A stretch of 64,000 nucleotides of DNA from Lobosporangium transversale (GCF_002105155.1 NW_019029006.1:467781-531780); one strand, 5' to 3'. Shown: positions 23,201 through 34,236, counted from the stretch's first letter. Numbers and translations are program-made. Notes: generated by a model from the sequence alone, not told the origin.

Positions 23201-26200
23201 ACTCCTTTTCCTGGACGACAGTCAACTTTGCCAAGATCTCGTCTTTCTCGTCATTCAATTGATCGACCGCTTTTTGAAGGTCATCCGCCTCAACCACCTT
23301 GCCTTGTAACTCTTTTTCCATCTCCTCAAGCCTTGCTTTGAGTTCATCCAATGCCTGGAGAGCTTTGGCTCCGCTCCGCTCCTGTTCCTGTGCTAGAGCA
23401 AGCTTGGCCAAAATCTCGTCCTTCTCATCTGTTAATTGGTCCACTTCCTTTTGGAGATCATCAACTTCCTCAATTTTGGCTTGTAACTGCTGCTCCTTCT
23501 CATCCTCTTTAAGCTTATAGTCATGTAAAGCCTTGGCCTTTGCTTCTTCCAAGCTCTTAATCAACTGTTGCTTATCTGAGAGAGATTTGACAAGGACCTC
23601 TTTCTCAGCCACGAGTGATTCAATCTGGCTTCGATTATCATTCGCTTCCTTCTCTTTCTCTGCAGCCCTGGCAGTGATAGCCGCTAGCTCATCTGAAAGA
23701 TCTGGACGCTCCTTCATTTGTCTCTCGAGTTCGGCATACTCCTTTTTCAATGTTGAGATTGTCTCTTCTTGCTTTTGAATCTTGTCTTGCAGTAATTTCA
23801 ATTGTCCTTTCAATTCTTCTGTTGCTTCTCCAGTCTGAGAAGCTTGGCTGATTTCCTGCTCAACTTTCTGCTCCAGATTTTGCTTCTCTTTACGCAACTG
23901 CTCCACCTCCTTTTCAAGAGCCTCAAGCAAGCTTCGGTTCTCAGCTTGGACCTGGTCAGCATTATTCTTAGCCTCCTGCTTTAGTTTCGTTTCCAAGTCT
24001 TCCTGCTCCCTTTTGGCCTTTTGAAGCTGTTCTTCAAAAGATTTTTGAGCATTCTCTCTCTCTTTTTGCGCCTGATTAAGCTCTTTCTGTGCCTCTGCCA
24101 ACTGCTGTCTAGTTTCCTTTAATGTTATATCGAGTTTTTGCAGTTCTTTGATCTGGACTTTTGCGATTTTTAGTTCCTTCTCGGCTTCTGCAGCGGAATC
24201 TTTGATTGATTTCTGAGCAGTACGGGTCTCTGCGAGTAATGTCTCTACTTTACTCTTCGCATCTAAAGCTTCTGACTCCCTCTTTATTGCCAGATTCTTT
24301 GCCGCCAGTGCATCTGCTTCGCGTTTGACTGCAGCTTCAACCTCAGCTTGGGCTTTTGCAAGTGACTCCTTCGCTAACTTGGCTTCCTGAGATGCTGCCT
24401 CCAAGTCCTTTCGTAACATTATTATAGGATCGAGTTCGCCATCATCACCAGCCTTGGATCCAACTAATGTTTCCGCCTTTGTAACTGAATTTCCTTGTCG
24501 CTGCTGCTGTTCTTGAGCCTGGCTTTGTTCTTTATTCCCTTGTGACGCACCTTCCTTGCTATCGGTCAACCTATGTTCTTTTCCTTCCATCCCCCCAATC
24601 TTTTTTTGCAATTCATCCATCTTCTCAACCATCTCTTTCTTAACCTTGACTTCCTTATCTAGATCCAACTGCAATTGAAGCAACTTGGCCTCAGCTTGCT
24701 CTTGCTCTTGCTGCGCCTGTTTTTTCTCCTTGAGGACAACATCGAGACGAGACATCAGATCACGCAATGCTTGGTCCTTCTTTTGCTCCTTGGCCATGGT
24801 CTTCTTTTCTTTGGGTGAGCTAATACCTGATGCAACAGTTGATACAGCAACAGTTTCGGGCACAGAGACGGAAGCAGAAACTGGATCAGAGAGTAGATCT
24901 GGAATTAAAGCGGCTGTTGATGCTGTGGTTGGCAAAGAGGGAGAGGCGGCCAACTGACTTTCAAGCGCCTTGATTTTTGTCTCTAATTCTGTAATGCGTT
25001 CCTGCTGCTTTTCAATAGTGGCTTTTGAAACTTCATTTGTATCCGCTGCATTGTTATCAGTCGCTGGTATCTTGCTTTTCAATTGCTCAACCTCCTATGA
25101 GATTGTATACGTGGTGTTGCTCGTGTTAGTTAAAAATTGACTTGAATATGCTTGATGCATATAAATCAAAGAGATTTCGATTTCAACTGTTCTGTACCTC
25201 TGCCTTTGATGCAAGCTGATCCTGTAAATTCTCGATCATATCTGACTGGGAAGCCGACTCAAGCAAATGGACCTCCTTTAGTCTGGCTGCATCTATAAAC
25301 ACGGTTCGAAAAGCGAACAGTAATAATAAGCGGATCATCAAATTAAAAATAAGATACTCATTTTGATATCCCCCATATTTATTGAAAAAGGGTATCTGAC
25401 AAATATCGATAAACGTAAATAAATAAATATATGCATATAAATATCATCCGTACCCTGTAGTTCATCGTTCAGGCGTCTGATCTCTTGCATAGAAACTTCA
25501 CTCTTATATGCCATATTACGAAGATGCGAATCCAACCCCTCGATATCTGAAAGGTCCTCAATAGGTGTAGACGCTTTCAAGACAGCTTCGACAGCCACTT
25601 TTTCCTGCACTAGTTTTTTGAATGCTTGTGCCAAATCTATTAATTAAACACAAAAAAATAAATGCATTGAGCATGTGAGGATCCCATTAGCTTTTAATCC
25701 AGCCTCAGTGCCATTTATTTCCTTTCCCTCTTCAGCATACAATTGAAAATTGATTACTGTCTTTCTTATGGTCTATATAATCACCAATCATAAAAATTAT
25801 CTTCGTTTATTCATTACCTGGGAAACGAGCTTCATATCTCTGCAATCGTTCCAATTTCTCAATGATAGTATCAGCCATTTCGGTCCCACCAGGTTCTGCA
25901 GCCTTGACGGCTTCAAGTTGTGCAGGGTCTGGTTTCTCCTGAAGTGGATCTAGAGTCAATTGATTAACTGTAGCCATGAGCTTCTTGTTCATAATGGGTT
26001 GTGGTGTTGAAGGTAAAGATGGTGACGTGGCAAAATTAATCAGGTCTGTAGATGGACGATTAGACTGAAGTGATCTACGGAACAATGATGTTGCGCTGCT
26101 TCCACCTCCAACGCCACTTGTCCTAGGTGACCTTGATCCTGGGGATGATGATGGGTCCTGTAACAGATCGTGACTATGGTTGTTATGGTAATGATTATCA

Positions 26201-26316
26201 CTAGAAGCTCGTTGTGAAGGATTGTTAGCGCCTGAAGCAGCAGCTTGGACGGCTTTACCGGCTTCAAGTCCTTTTTCCTGAATCGTGTTAAACTTTCCCT
26301 TGATGGACGAGAACAT
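19731..26316 (-). CDS. GRIP-domain golgin (trans-Golgi coiled-coil tether)
   Basis: Seven exons (25818-26316, 25454-25636, 25198-25292, 20493-25094, 20293-20400, 19916-20191, 19731-19808) give 1946 residues with consistent phases. The N-terminus (MFSSIKGKFNTIQEKGLEAG) and a Ser-rich region precede about 1600 residues of coiled coil. After a Pro/Ser/Gln-rich linker, the C-terminus is a GRIP domain split by the last intron: NVEYLKNVLLRFIEYKDHR joined to QQMVPVLAQVLKLTPDE. The Tyr of EYLKN and the VLAQVLKLTPDE helix match golgin-97/golgin-245/Imh1. GRIP domains bind Arl1-GTP on trans-Golgi membranes, and the rod tethers endosome-derived vesicles. Three repeats of about 60 residues sit inside the rod. 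The last two introns carry T runs of more than 20 nt on the coding strand. Confidence 0.93.
23043..23474 (-). repeat. Three ~60-residue repeats within the golgin coiled coil
   Basis: The motif VDDLQKxVDxLxxEKDEILAK occurs at about 23400-23474, 23224-23296 and 23043-23114, with related sequence between copies. The spacing of about 180 bp points to tandem duplication of coding sequence. Confidence 0.8.
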
Positions 26317-27000
26317 GGCCTCTGGCCTCTCAATCTATATCTTTTTTTATTTTAAAAGAAAAAGTAATAAAAAAAAAAAAAAAGGAAAAAAGGAAAAAGA
26401 AAAAAAAAAAAAAAAAAAAAGGAGGGTGCCACCAAGTTAACAGAGATGAAGGAACCATGTTGTTCTCACTGCTTTTCGCGTAATGTTCATACCAAATGTG
26501 GATTTTTTTTTACTTCGTGATAAAAAGTGATGTTGGGATCTGTAAGCTAAGATGGAAATGAATGAGGACAGTGTGTATGCTTGGCTGAAAGAGAGAAAAG
26601 GATGAGAGGATATGCACAGCCGATGTAGTTTTTCTTCAATGTTCAATGCACGCACGTCAAGATGATTGTGTGGGGAAAGTGGAACTTTGTTGTTTGTCTC
26701 AACTGCTCAATTGGCCAAATGGTGGCGTGCGTTTAACATCTGTCATGTGCAAATAATAATATTGAACTGAACACAGCATGCAACAAACATATTTATGCAT
26801 ATACACTAATGCTCTTAATAGTGTACAAGTGTCTTGTAGAGATAGAGTGGCATGGTAAAGTAAGGTAAGGTTAGGTCCAACTTCCAGATGTTGCAACATG
26901 GACCAACGCTCCGCTTTATTTAAATGATACAAATTGAACGCTATAATGTAAATTCAGAAGAACCCAGGAATTACAATAGATCGTCAAGGCGGCGGAAGAA
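26317..27000. other. Golgin upstream region with A-rich tract and a diverged repeat
   Basis: An A-rich tract with scattered G lies at 26365-26421, on the upstream side of the golgin start. From about 26876 to 27000 there is a sequence related to 28034-28160 (see repeat entries). No gene was recognised. Confidence 0.5.
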
Positions 27001-27002
27001 CC
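26876..27002 (+). repeat. Diverged direct repeat, copy 1
   Basis: It shares ordered blocks with 28034-28160, such as GTTGCAAYATRRACCAAYGCTMCG and AAATGATACAAATYRAACGCT. It ends where the pseudogene fragment begins. Confidence 0.6.
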
Positions 27003-27205
27003 AAAAGCCAAAGAAATAGATTCATATGTCAAAGTCAGCATCAGTAAAGCTGCTGAGAGGAGCAACGAACACCATAAAAATATGGATGGCCTTGGAGCAA
27101 TAGGGCATGCAGGCAACAATTGATCTTATAGGCGGCCTCCGCTTATGCTATGGCTGTAGAAGGCGCCCATGCACATGCAGTGGGATTTGGGACTCATATA
27201 GACAT
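27001..27205 (+). pseudogene. Inverted 3' fragment of the CRRRPCTC-family gene
   Basis: Read on the plus strand, this encodes AKEIDSYVKVSISK and, later, ALEQ-stop-GMQATIDLI...CYGCRRRPCTCSG. These match the C-terminal third of the two intact paralogs on the minus strand (AKELMSYVQTRIDK; ALEQQGMQAAIDLIDGP...CRRRPCTCSG). A stop codon and frame changes break it. Its orientation is opposite to the adjacent 5' fragment at 27300-27715, so the decayed copy was split by an inversion. Confidence 0.8.
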
Positions 27206-27299
27206 ATTCTTCCTAAAAAATATGTCCCAACTGAAATGACTTATTGATAGGCACACTACTTGAGTTGTTAAGGAGCATATTGCAATTTGACAACCCAAA

Positions 27300-27715
27300 T
27301 CATCAGGTTGCGACTCGACAGCTGCTTAGCAAGGCTTTAAAAGTCTGCAAGGTCTTCCGTGGTTCCGTAGGGAAATTTGATCGAATGAATTGAGGTCCTA
27401 GTTACATTACTTAATCAGCTGGATTGAAGCCCTCGCAGGCTCTGTCTAGGTCTCCCATTATGCGGGTATGGAGCAAAGTAAGAAGTCCTCCTCGAGTAAC
27501 CGATGGATCATGAGTAGTAAAAACTGATATGCTAAAAAATTGAAGTTGCAGATTAAGGAGCAGAATATAAAACTATGTTGATACTCTTCCTTGGCTAGCG
27601 TGAAGTAAAGCAGGGCATCTTTTCCGGCTGAAGGACTGGATGCCTTTTACTTCATAGTTCGTATCAATATAGTCGAAAACTGCATCGGAGAATGAGCGCA
27701 GCGTTTCTGCAGGAA
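27300..27715 (-). pseudogene. Broken 5'/middle fragment of the CRRRPCTC-family gene
   Basis: The minus strand encodes ETLRSFSDAVFDYIDTNYE, then after a frameshift HDPSVTRGGLLTLLHTRIMGDLDRACEGFN and LGPQFIRSNFP, with several stops. These align in order with ETLRSFSDAVFDYLDTH, HGPSVTRAGLLTYLRSKIM and LGSPFIRSQFPRVA of the intact genes. The start region (MAYSF) is missing, and the C-terminal part lies inverted at 27001-27205. Confidence 0.85.
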
Positions 27716-28359
27716 ATAAGAAAAAGAAATATTAATCGTTATACGAGCATGCTCAGACATTTTTCTTTATACGCCACACAAGTATGATCGATATTATTGA
27801 TGCATGCGAAGATGGTGGTACCCTAAACAGCATGAAACAATCGTGCAGATAGATTTAGCTTCCATTTAAACTTGGATCATAGGTTAAGGGATAGATGGAA
27901 TCCCTCTACGTCCCATAAAAAAAGTGTCAGGGCTTTTACACGGCTTCGACTTTCCCTTCTCTAGTGAGACCTCGTTATAACACCATTGGAGCTTCGGTGC
28001 TTTACCTTCCCCTGGATCGAGGAAGGTTGGGTTGGGCTTTCGGACGTTGCAATATAAACCAATGCTACGTTCTACTCAAATGATACAAATCAAACGCTCT
28101 TATGTAGCTCCAAAAGGACTGGAGAACAACAATAAAGCCTGAAAACCTTGCGGAATCTAAAAGAATTCTTTGCTGGGCTCTGATCAGAACCTGATAACCT
28201 GATGAAATGGTTTTTGTTAGGTTGTGTTGATAGATGTAAGTGTGAGCTGTGGGAAGATGTACAGATGCCAGTGCTTTTTGTCCGTCTGAAATTGTTTTTT
28301 AATACATGAACAAATAAAATGACATATACTCAAGTAGGATGCCTATTAATTAGTCATAT
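27716..28359. other. Spacer with diverged repeats between pseudogene and first paralog
   Basis: It holds a block (27910-27995) related to 31010-31100, and copy 2 of the repeat found at 26876. No coding potential was recognised. Confidence 0.5.
28034..28160 (+). repeat. Diverged direct repeat, copy 2
   Basis: It is related to 26876-27002 and lies downstream of the 3' end of the first intact paralog. It suggests that the flanks were duplicated with the genes. Confidence 0.6.
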
Positions 28360-29019
28360 CTAGATGAGTCCCAAAATCCCACTGCATGTGCATGGGCGCC
28401 TTCTACAGTTATAGCAATAGCGCGGGCCGTCAATGAGATCAATTGCTGCCTGCATGCCCTGCTGCTCTAAAGCAAGCCTTATCTTCAAGGCGTTCAGCTC
28501 CTCCTCTTCACTAGTAACTCCACCGCGAATAGTCTGAACGTCTTTGTCAATGCGAGTTTGGACATATGACATTAACTCTTTGGCTCTTGGTTCTGCCACC
28601 CTAGGGAACTGTGACCGAACGAATGGAGGCCCTAACCGCATCACTTGGTTAGCTGAATTGAAGTTCTTGCAGGCTGTGTCTGGGTCACTCATTATCTCGG
28701 AACGAAGGTAAGCAAGAAATCCCGCCCGAGTGACCGATGGGCCGTGGGCGTTAAAAATCGTCTCGATCTGAAAAGCCAAAAATTGTGGGTCGTAGACAAC
28801 GGAGCCAAATTGAACATTAAGCGCAACTTCCTCCTTGGGCAACGTGAGAGAGAATATGACATTCATCTTTTCTGGCTCAAGCAACTGTGTGCCTTTTGGT
28901 TCATAGTATGTATCGAGATAGTTGAAATATGCGTCAGAGAATGAGCGCAATGTTCCTGTAGGGTTATACTGATCATCGAGGAGAGGGTATTGAGGCTGCG
29001 GACTGAAGCTGTACGCCAT
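28360..29019 (-). CDS. Unrecognised fungal family protein, paralog A (C-terminal CxxC...CTC motif)
   Basis: A single exon of 219 residues. I chose the ATG of MAYSFSPQPQYPLLDDQY because it aligns with the start of paralog B; an in-frame upstream ATG would add 28 residues. The body is predicted mostly helical: a segment TLRSFSDAYFNYLDTYYEPKGTQ, a block around FLAFQIETIFN, then SVTRAGFLAYLRSEIM and FVRSQFPRVAEPRAKEL. It ends in CYNCRRRPCTCSGILGLI, whose four Cys (C-x2-C-x4-C-x-C) could bind a metal. There is no signal peptide or membrane segment. The layout faintly recalls the fungal DUF7514 domain, but I cannot confirm this. The function is unknown. Confidence 0.7.
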   Translation of the reverse strand: MAYSFSPQPQYPLLDDQYNPTGTLRSFSDAYFNYLDTYYEPKGTQLLEPEKMNVIFSLTLPKEEVALNVQFGSVVYDPQFLAFQIETIFNAHGPSVTRAGFLAYLRSEIMSDPDTACKNFNSANQVMRLGPPFVRSQFPRVAEPRAKELMSYVQTRIDKDVQTIRGGVTSEEEELNALKIRLALEQQGMQAAIDLIDGPRYCYNCRRRPCTCSGILGLI

Positions 29020-29095
29020 ACTGAAGGTAATCGGGTGCGATTTGCGTGTGTGTGTGTGGAAAAGCAAAGAAGAAAAAGAAATGTCGACTGCTCTG
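29020..29095 (-). promoter_or_regulatory. Upstream block of paralog A, conserved with paralog B
   Basis: Both genes share CATACTGAAGGTAA, a GT-rich stretch, AGCAAAGAAGAAAAAGAAAT and TCGACTGCTCT (plus-strand reading) immediately upstream of the start codon. The duplication therefore included leader or promoter sequence. Confidence 0.65.
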
Positions 29096-29881
29096 GGCAT
29101 CATGGAATTTTATGCAAAGCCATGCTCCAAGAAGAGATGTTCTCTCGGCTTGTCTGGCCCGACTTTTCCGCGCCAAGGCTGGGCTGTGCTACAAGAATAC
29201 ATATTGAAGGGAAGACTCATTTGATTGTGTTACACCTTCAGGTCAGGTTTTGATGATCGTCACCAATCATTTAATTTGTTTGGCCTCACCCAGTAGATGT
29301 GCAAATCCGATTTTGATCCAAACAGGACATGTTACAAGGGCCAATCGCGTCTCTTATTGGAGGCTTGTTTTTGCAAGTTAATAAGGCTCCAGCTTAGGTA
29401 TCAACATGGCCGCCTTTTGAGTTGACTTGCTTTGTAAATGGAGCTTTGTTCTCAGAAATGAAAGCAAGCATCCAAATCAGGCCCATTCGATATTTTAACA
29501 GCGTTGATATTACACCATTTGTGCCTTAGGTGTTTATGCCTAATGGCAAATTAAATACCGCAATACCAAGCATATTGGGAACGAGGCATAAAAAAAGTGC
29601 CATGTCATGTAATAGGTGTACTGTACTATGTAGACAGAAAACTATATCATATAGTAACAAGATGTCGTCTGTCGTGATAATAAAGAGCCTACTCTTTGTG
29701 CTTTTGAACCTCAGTTGTATATTACACTGTAAGGTTGTTTTAATTGGATTAAAACACTGCACGACTGAAGAGTTACACATCATTTAGCAGCATTTTATTC
29801 TCTTTTAGTGCATAAAGAGTACCCAAGTAGGATTCTCAAAAGTCACGCCGACCGGGACATATTTCTATAAAAGTAGTATCT
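29020..29881. other. Spacer between tandem paralogs
   Basis: The first 75 bp (29020-29095) are the conserved upstream block shared with 30797-30872. The rest is AT-rich and no gene was recognised. Confidence 0.5.
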
Positions 29882-30796
29882 TTAGATGAGTGCTGAAAGT
29901 CCGGTGCACGTACATGGGCGCCTCCTACAACTATAACATACACGTGGGCCGTCAATAAGATCGATTGCTGCCAGGTGAAACTTTTGCTCCAAGGCATATG
30001 CTAGTTTCATGGCCTCTAAATCAACTTCATTCACTTTTTCGTGCTCGCTTCCATCCTCTTCATCTGTATCTTTGTATCCGTGCTCATCTGTATCTTTGTA
30101 CCCGTACTCATCTGTATCATTGTACTCGTATTCGTCTGTATCATTGTACTCGTATTCGTCTGTATCTTTGTACCCATACTCGTCTGTATATTTGTACCCG
30201 TACTCGTCTGTATCGTTAGACCCGTACTTATCTGTATGATTGTATCCGTATCCGTCCTCTTCTCCGCTCTCTTCTCCACCTCCTTCACTAGCTAGCCCAA
30301 AACAAGCAATATTGGTAGCTTTGTCAAAGCTAGCTTGGACATATGATGCCAATTCTTTGGTCTTTAAATCTGCCACCCTAGGGAATTGTGATCGGATAAA
30401 TGGAGAACCTAGTCGCATCGCTTTGTTATATGCTTTGAAATCCCTTAAGGCTGTGACAGGGTTCCCCATTATTTTGGAACGAAGGTAAGTAAGAAGCCCT
30501 GCTCGAGTAACCGATGGACCGTGAGAATTGAAAACTGTCTCAACTTGATATGCTAAAAAAGTCAAGCCTAAGAGTAGAGAACTGAATGTAATATTGTCTT
30601 GGAGCTCTTCCTTGCCTAGCGCGAAGGAGACTAGAGTCTGCATCTTTTCCGGCTCAAGCAACTGGGTGCCTTTTGGTTCGCAATGCGTATCAAGATAGTC
30701 GAAAACTGCATCGGAGAATGAGCGTAATGTTTCTGTAGGGATATACTGATCATCAAGGAGAGAGAGCTGAGGTTGCGGCTTGAAACTATACGCCAT
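29882..30796 (-). CDS. Unrecognised fungal family protein, paralog B with octapeptide repeats
   Basis: A single exon of 304 residues beginning MAYSFKPQPQLSLLDDQY. It matches paralog A along its whole length (ETLRSFSDAVFDYLDTHCEPKGTQLLEPEKM; SVTRAGLLTYLRSKIM; FIRSQFPRVADLKTKEL; CYSCRRRPCTCTG). It differs by an insert of about eight 8-residue repeats, consensus YGYKDTDE, just before the C-terminal helix. The insert is acidic and Tyr-rich and is absent from paralog A. No targeting signal is seen. Function unknown; a metal-binding C-terminus is possible. Confidence 0.75.
   Translation of the reverse strand: MAYSFKPQPQLSLLDDQYIPTETLRSFSDAVFDYLDTHCEPKGTQLLEPEKMQTLVSFALGKEELQDNITFSSLLLGLTFLAYQVETVFNSHGPSVTRAGLLTYLRSKIMGNPVTALRDFKAYNKAMRLGSPFIRSQFPRVADLKTKELASYVQASFDKATNIACFGLASEGGGEESGEEDGYGYNHTDKYGSNDTDEYGYKYTDEYGYKDTDEYEYNDTDEYEYNDTDEYGYKDTDEHGYKDTDEEDGSEHEKVNEVDLEAMKLAYALEQKFHLAAIDLIDGPRVCYSCRRRPCTCTGLSALI
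30053..30249 (-). repeat. 24-bp minisatellite coding octapeptide repeats in paralog B
   Basis: About eight units of a 24-bp sequence (plus-strand consensus TCGTCTGTATCTTTGTACCC...) encode NDTDEYGY/KDTDEYEY variants. The frame is kept through every unit. Confidence 0.92.
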
Positions 30797-30872
30797 ACTG
30801 AAGGTAACTAGGTGTGGTTTGCGTATGTGTGCGTGTGAAGAAGCAAAGAAGAAAAAGAAATATCGACTGCTC
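30797..30872 (-). promoter_or_regulatory. Upstream block of paralog B, conserved with paralog A
   Basis: It matches 29020-29095 in order and spacing directly upstream of the start codon. Confidence 0.65.
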
Positions 30873-31626
30873 TAGGCCTCCTTGCTTCGCCATAAAAAGA
30901 CACAAGAAAGCCACGTTCCTGAAAGTCTGGAAGAGATGATCTTCGGTTGAAAACTTAAAATTTATGGGTCTAGCCCTTCTTTTTATGCGATCACCTTGGT
31001 CGACAGGTAGATGCGTCCTAAAATAAATATCGAGGCTTTTACATGGTTCATTCTAACAAGCCCGAACTGACTTTCTCTTCTCCAGCGAGGCTTGTCTTAC
31101 CACCTTTGAAATACCAATGCTTCGCCTTTCTCTGAGAGAATAACTTTAGCTTGGGTGGCAAAGATTCTTAGATCAACGAGTGTAAGCAGAAGATGTCGTA
31201 ACTAGAGCCGGAAAGCACTGAAGATCGAGCCTTTCTCAAATCAATAAGGCTACATTTCACAAGTAATTGATATGAATCAGACGCATTATCCTTCAAGATA
31301 CGTACTCTAGTTACACCCAGTTAGCAAAGGAAGAACCGTCCAAGTAGTTTCTAAAGACCTTGGCGGATTACAAACGGGACTTGAATGTACTCAGTTCTAA
31401 CATTACAATCCGCAATTAAGCTGTTTACAGACATGTTTAATACTACCTACCTGAGTTGAAAGTAACGAGACAAGACTTAAGATACAGCCATATCGAAGGC
31501 TAATGTAAGGATCCCGCGTATGGGAGCAAGCACTTTGGGAACACCGAAGTATTCTAGAGAATTAGCATTGGTCATGCAGGAGGCTTCATACGCGATCTAA
31601 ATGCGCGTCCTATCTTTGAACTATTC

Positions 31627-31900
31627 TTATATAGAACTACACTCGTGGATGGGCCTCCAGCACTTGTTGCGCAACCTCAGACGTGAATGTAGTTTGTGTC
31701 CCGGATACGGTGTGACATTGCTACAATGCCCACGCATCAGTGCATTATAGTAGTTTGAAGAGCCATCCATTACCACAGAGTCGTGATTCTCAACTACCAT
31801 TATCACAGACAGAAACAACCATTCAGGTATCGTTGTTGTATTTGCAGGGATGATCAACTCCAACCTGTCTCACCTCATATTTATAAGTGCTGTTGTCAAC
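31627..31900 (-). pseudogene. Possible decayed coding fragment
   Basis: The minus strand reads VDNSTYKYEVRQVGVDHPC then, past stops, MVVSVCDNGS and TFTSEVAQQVLEAHPRV. The patches look protein-like but are broken by several stops. The family was not recognised and this may be chance. Confidence 0.2.
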
Positions 31901-31985
31901 GCTGATGTAGTCTCGGTCACTACTTGCAGTAAGACGTTTTGATACGAGGTGAATTTTTTTAAAGACTAAACTGATCGCACTTTTT

Positions 31986-32022
<37 letters not shown>

Positions 32023-33636
32023 AGTTGCAATCCTAGTTCATAAGCCAAGTGCAAGCCAGCTTTATCAATACGACAGTCAATCGCGTTTGGTTTTAGAGCA
32101 ATCGATGGTGACGTTATTCTTTATCCTTAGTATATATGCTTTACGCACCACCAGATACATGGTCCGTATTATGGTCAAGTTATTTTCTTTACATTTGTAC
32201 ATGTATATAATATGCCATTGCTTTTTTGGTTTCAAAACCCGATGTGCCTTGAGTAGCACTCTTACTTTATTCCTTGAATACAAATTATCATTATCGCATA
32301 CAAATGATCCCTTGCATGTTTGTTATTGCTCCATTGTTCCTCATTTCCCTCTAATTACTATTCATCTGTGCTGTGAATGTTGAGCTTGGAGTGCCCGTTC
32401 AAACATGAAAAGAATCTGCAATTGTATAACATTGAGGACGTTCACAAAGCATGTGTAATTGGTTCCACAGCTCCTTTGTTTTTTTCTTAGTATCATGGCC
32501 TGAATAACGATGGTTAGGTACCCTTTCTCACTTTTGCAAAAACACTACCTCATTTCTACACACTTACTTTCTCCTTAATTTTTATAATGCCTTCCTTATT
32601 ACCATTGCACCAATCCTTTTCTTTTTTGTCCCTTTTCAACTATTCAATGTTCCTGCGCACAAAAAAAAGATGAATTAACAATGAACACATGCAAGAGCCA
32701 AAAATGAAATATAGCTTCCACCTCGTACCTGATTTTTAAATTGTAACTTGTGCACCAGAATACAAATATACAAATTTGTCTGAATGTGTTCCAAGGTAAT
32801 TTTTATTTATACATCTAGATATATATATACAAGTCTCTGAGAAAAGCGCTTGTTAATCATGGTAAAAATGATTTTATTTTATTTTTTGAGAACTTGCACT
32901 AAAGATTTGGGCTGTGATCCATTTGTGTGACATTATATAGGGCTCATGATGTCTCAGGGATCAGGGTCAGGGACAAAGTCAATTTTTTGTATTCGTGGAG
33001 GGACAAGAAATCATTGTCAGCTCCCAGGATCATCAAAGAGCAATGGTTCCATCGTGAATAATAAAATAATATTGCGTTTTTTTTTTTTTTTTTTTTTTTT
33101 TTGAGTTGCCGCACCCTATTACGCGCGTTTTTTTTTATCACCTTTTTTTTGAGCATTTCTTGTTAAAACGAATTATTACACTGCCTTCAAACCATTTGTC
33201 GACTGCTCAACACTAAATACCCAATACATTTAATATATCATCTTATCTATTGATGGTTATAAGGGTATAAATGTGCAAATTATACATATACGTACGAGTC
33301 TCTGGAAAACAGCCGTGCTTTTTAACAAACTATAATATCTACATTTGGTAAAGCACCCATCTCTGTCTGTTCCTTTTATCCATCCTGGATATTTTGAAGA
33401 AAAAGGATCTCATTAGCGTGAAGTATAATAGACTGTCATCATGATGTGACCTATTCTTCAGTGTATCACGCTATAATATATATTTACACTTGTTTGTTCG
33501 TTATCAAAGACTGTATAAAAGCTCACGTAATAGTAAAGAGTGCTTATTTTGCCTTGCCCTGTTCATTTTGGGAGAGACGAGACACAAAGGAGGCAAATTT
33601 TCTTAATTAATAACAAAGAAGAATCTTTGACTTTTA

Positions 33637-33692
<56 letters not shown>
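33637..33692 (+). repeat. T13-A43 palindromic homopolymer
   Basis: Thirteen T directly followed by 43 A, the longest single homopolymer in the window. The T/A junction can form a simple hairpin. Confidence 0.9.
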
Positions 33693-33694
<2 letters not shown>

Positions 33695-34169
33695 TCGGAC
33701 ATGGACGGATAGCTAAGTGAAATAGACTCATAAAGATCTGTTGAATAAAGCCTTGGTAGGGTACCAAAGAGATAGAAGGATAACAGAAGGGCAGGCATGG
33801 CAAAGTCATTTAATAAAATGCTCACAACCAAATTCTGCTTTATTAATAAAGCTAATATTGGAGCATAGAAGCATAGCCCTTAGATGCAGGAACATATTAA
33901 CACATTTAATAGAAAGCATTAACAGCGTCAGCATCAACAAAAAAGAGATGTGCATATTTATACCATGTCTACTTAGAATTAAAGATTTGGTAACACAGGT
34001 CTCTTTAATACCCTTGAGGGACATTCGAGAGAGAAATTCAGAAATCGTGCCTGTATTCCGTTGAATGGTGTTTACAGTTGTTTCAAATAGAGCAGAAATG
34101 TTCTGGTGGGCGAATTCAAGTGTCAATGGTATTTGAATTGATTATGATGCTGTGACTCCACGTTCCCTT

Positions 34170-34236
34170 GAGAAACTTAGTGTTGCATTGACCCTGGTGA
34201 GAAACTTAGTGTTGCATTGACCCTGGTGAGAAACTT
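34170..34236 (+). repeat. 29-bp tandem duplication (2.3 copies)
   Basis: The unit starting GAGAAACTTAGTGTTGCATT is repeated exactly, followed by a partial third copy (GAGAAACTT). It lies in non-coding DNA. Confidence 0.95.

Noticed and set aside
29965-30295. Plus-strand Tyr/Ser/Val/Ile-rich open frames in three registers
   Set aside because: They are shadows of the 24-bp repeat, whose period keeps all frames open on both strands.
33741-34126. Overlapping frames of about 107 residues on both strands
   Set aside because: Neither has recognisable motifs, plausible introns or codon bias; they are AT-rich chance frames.
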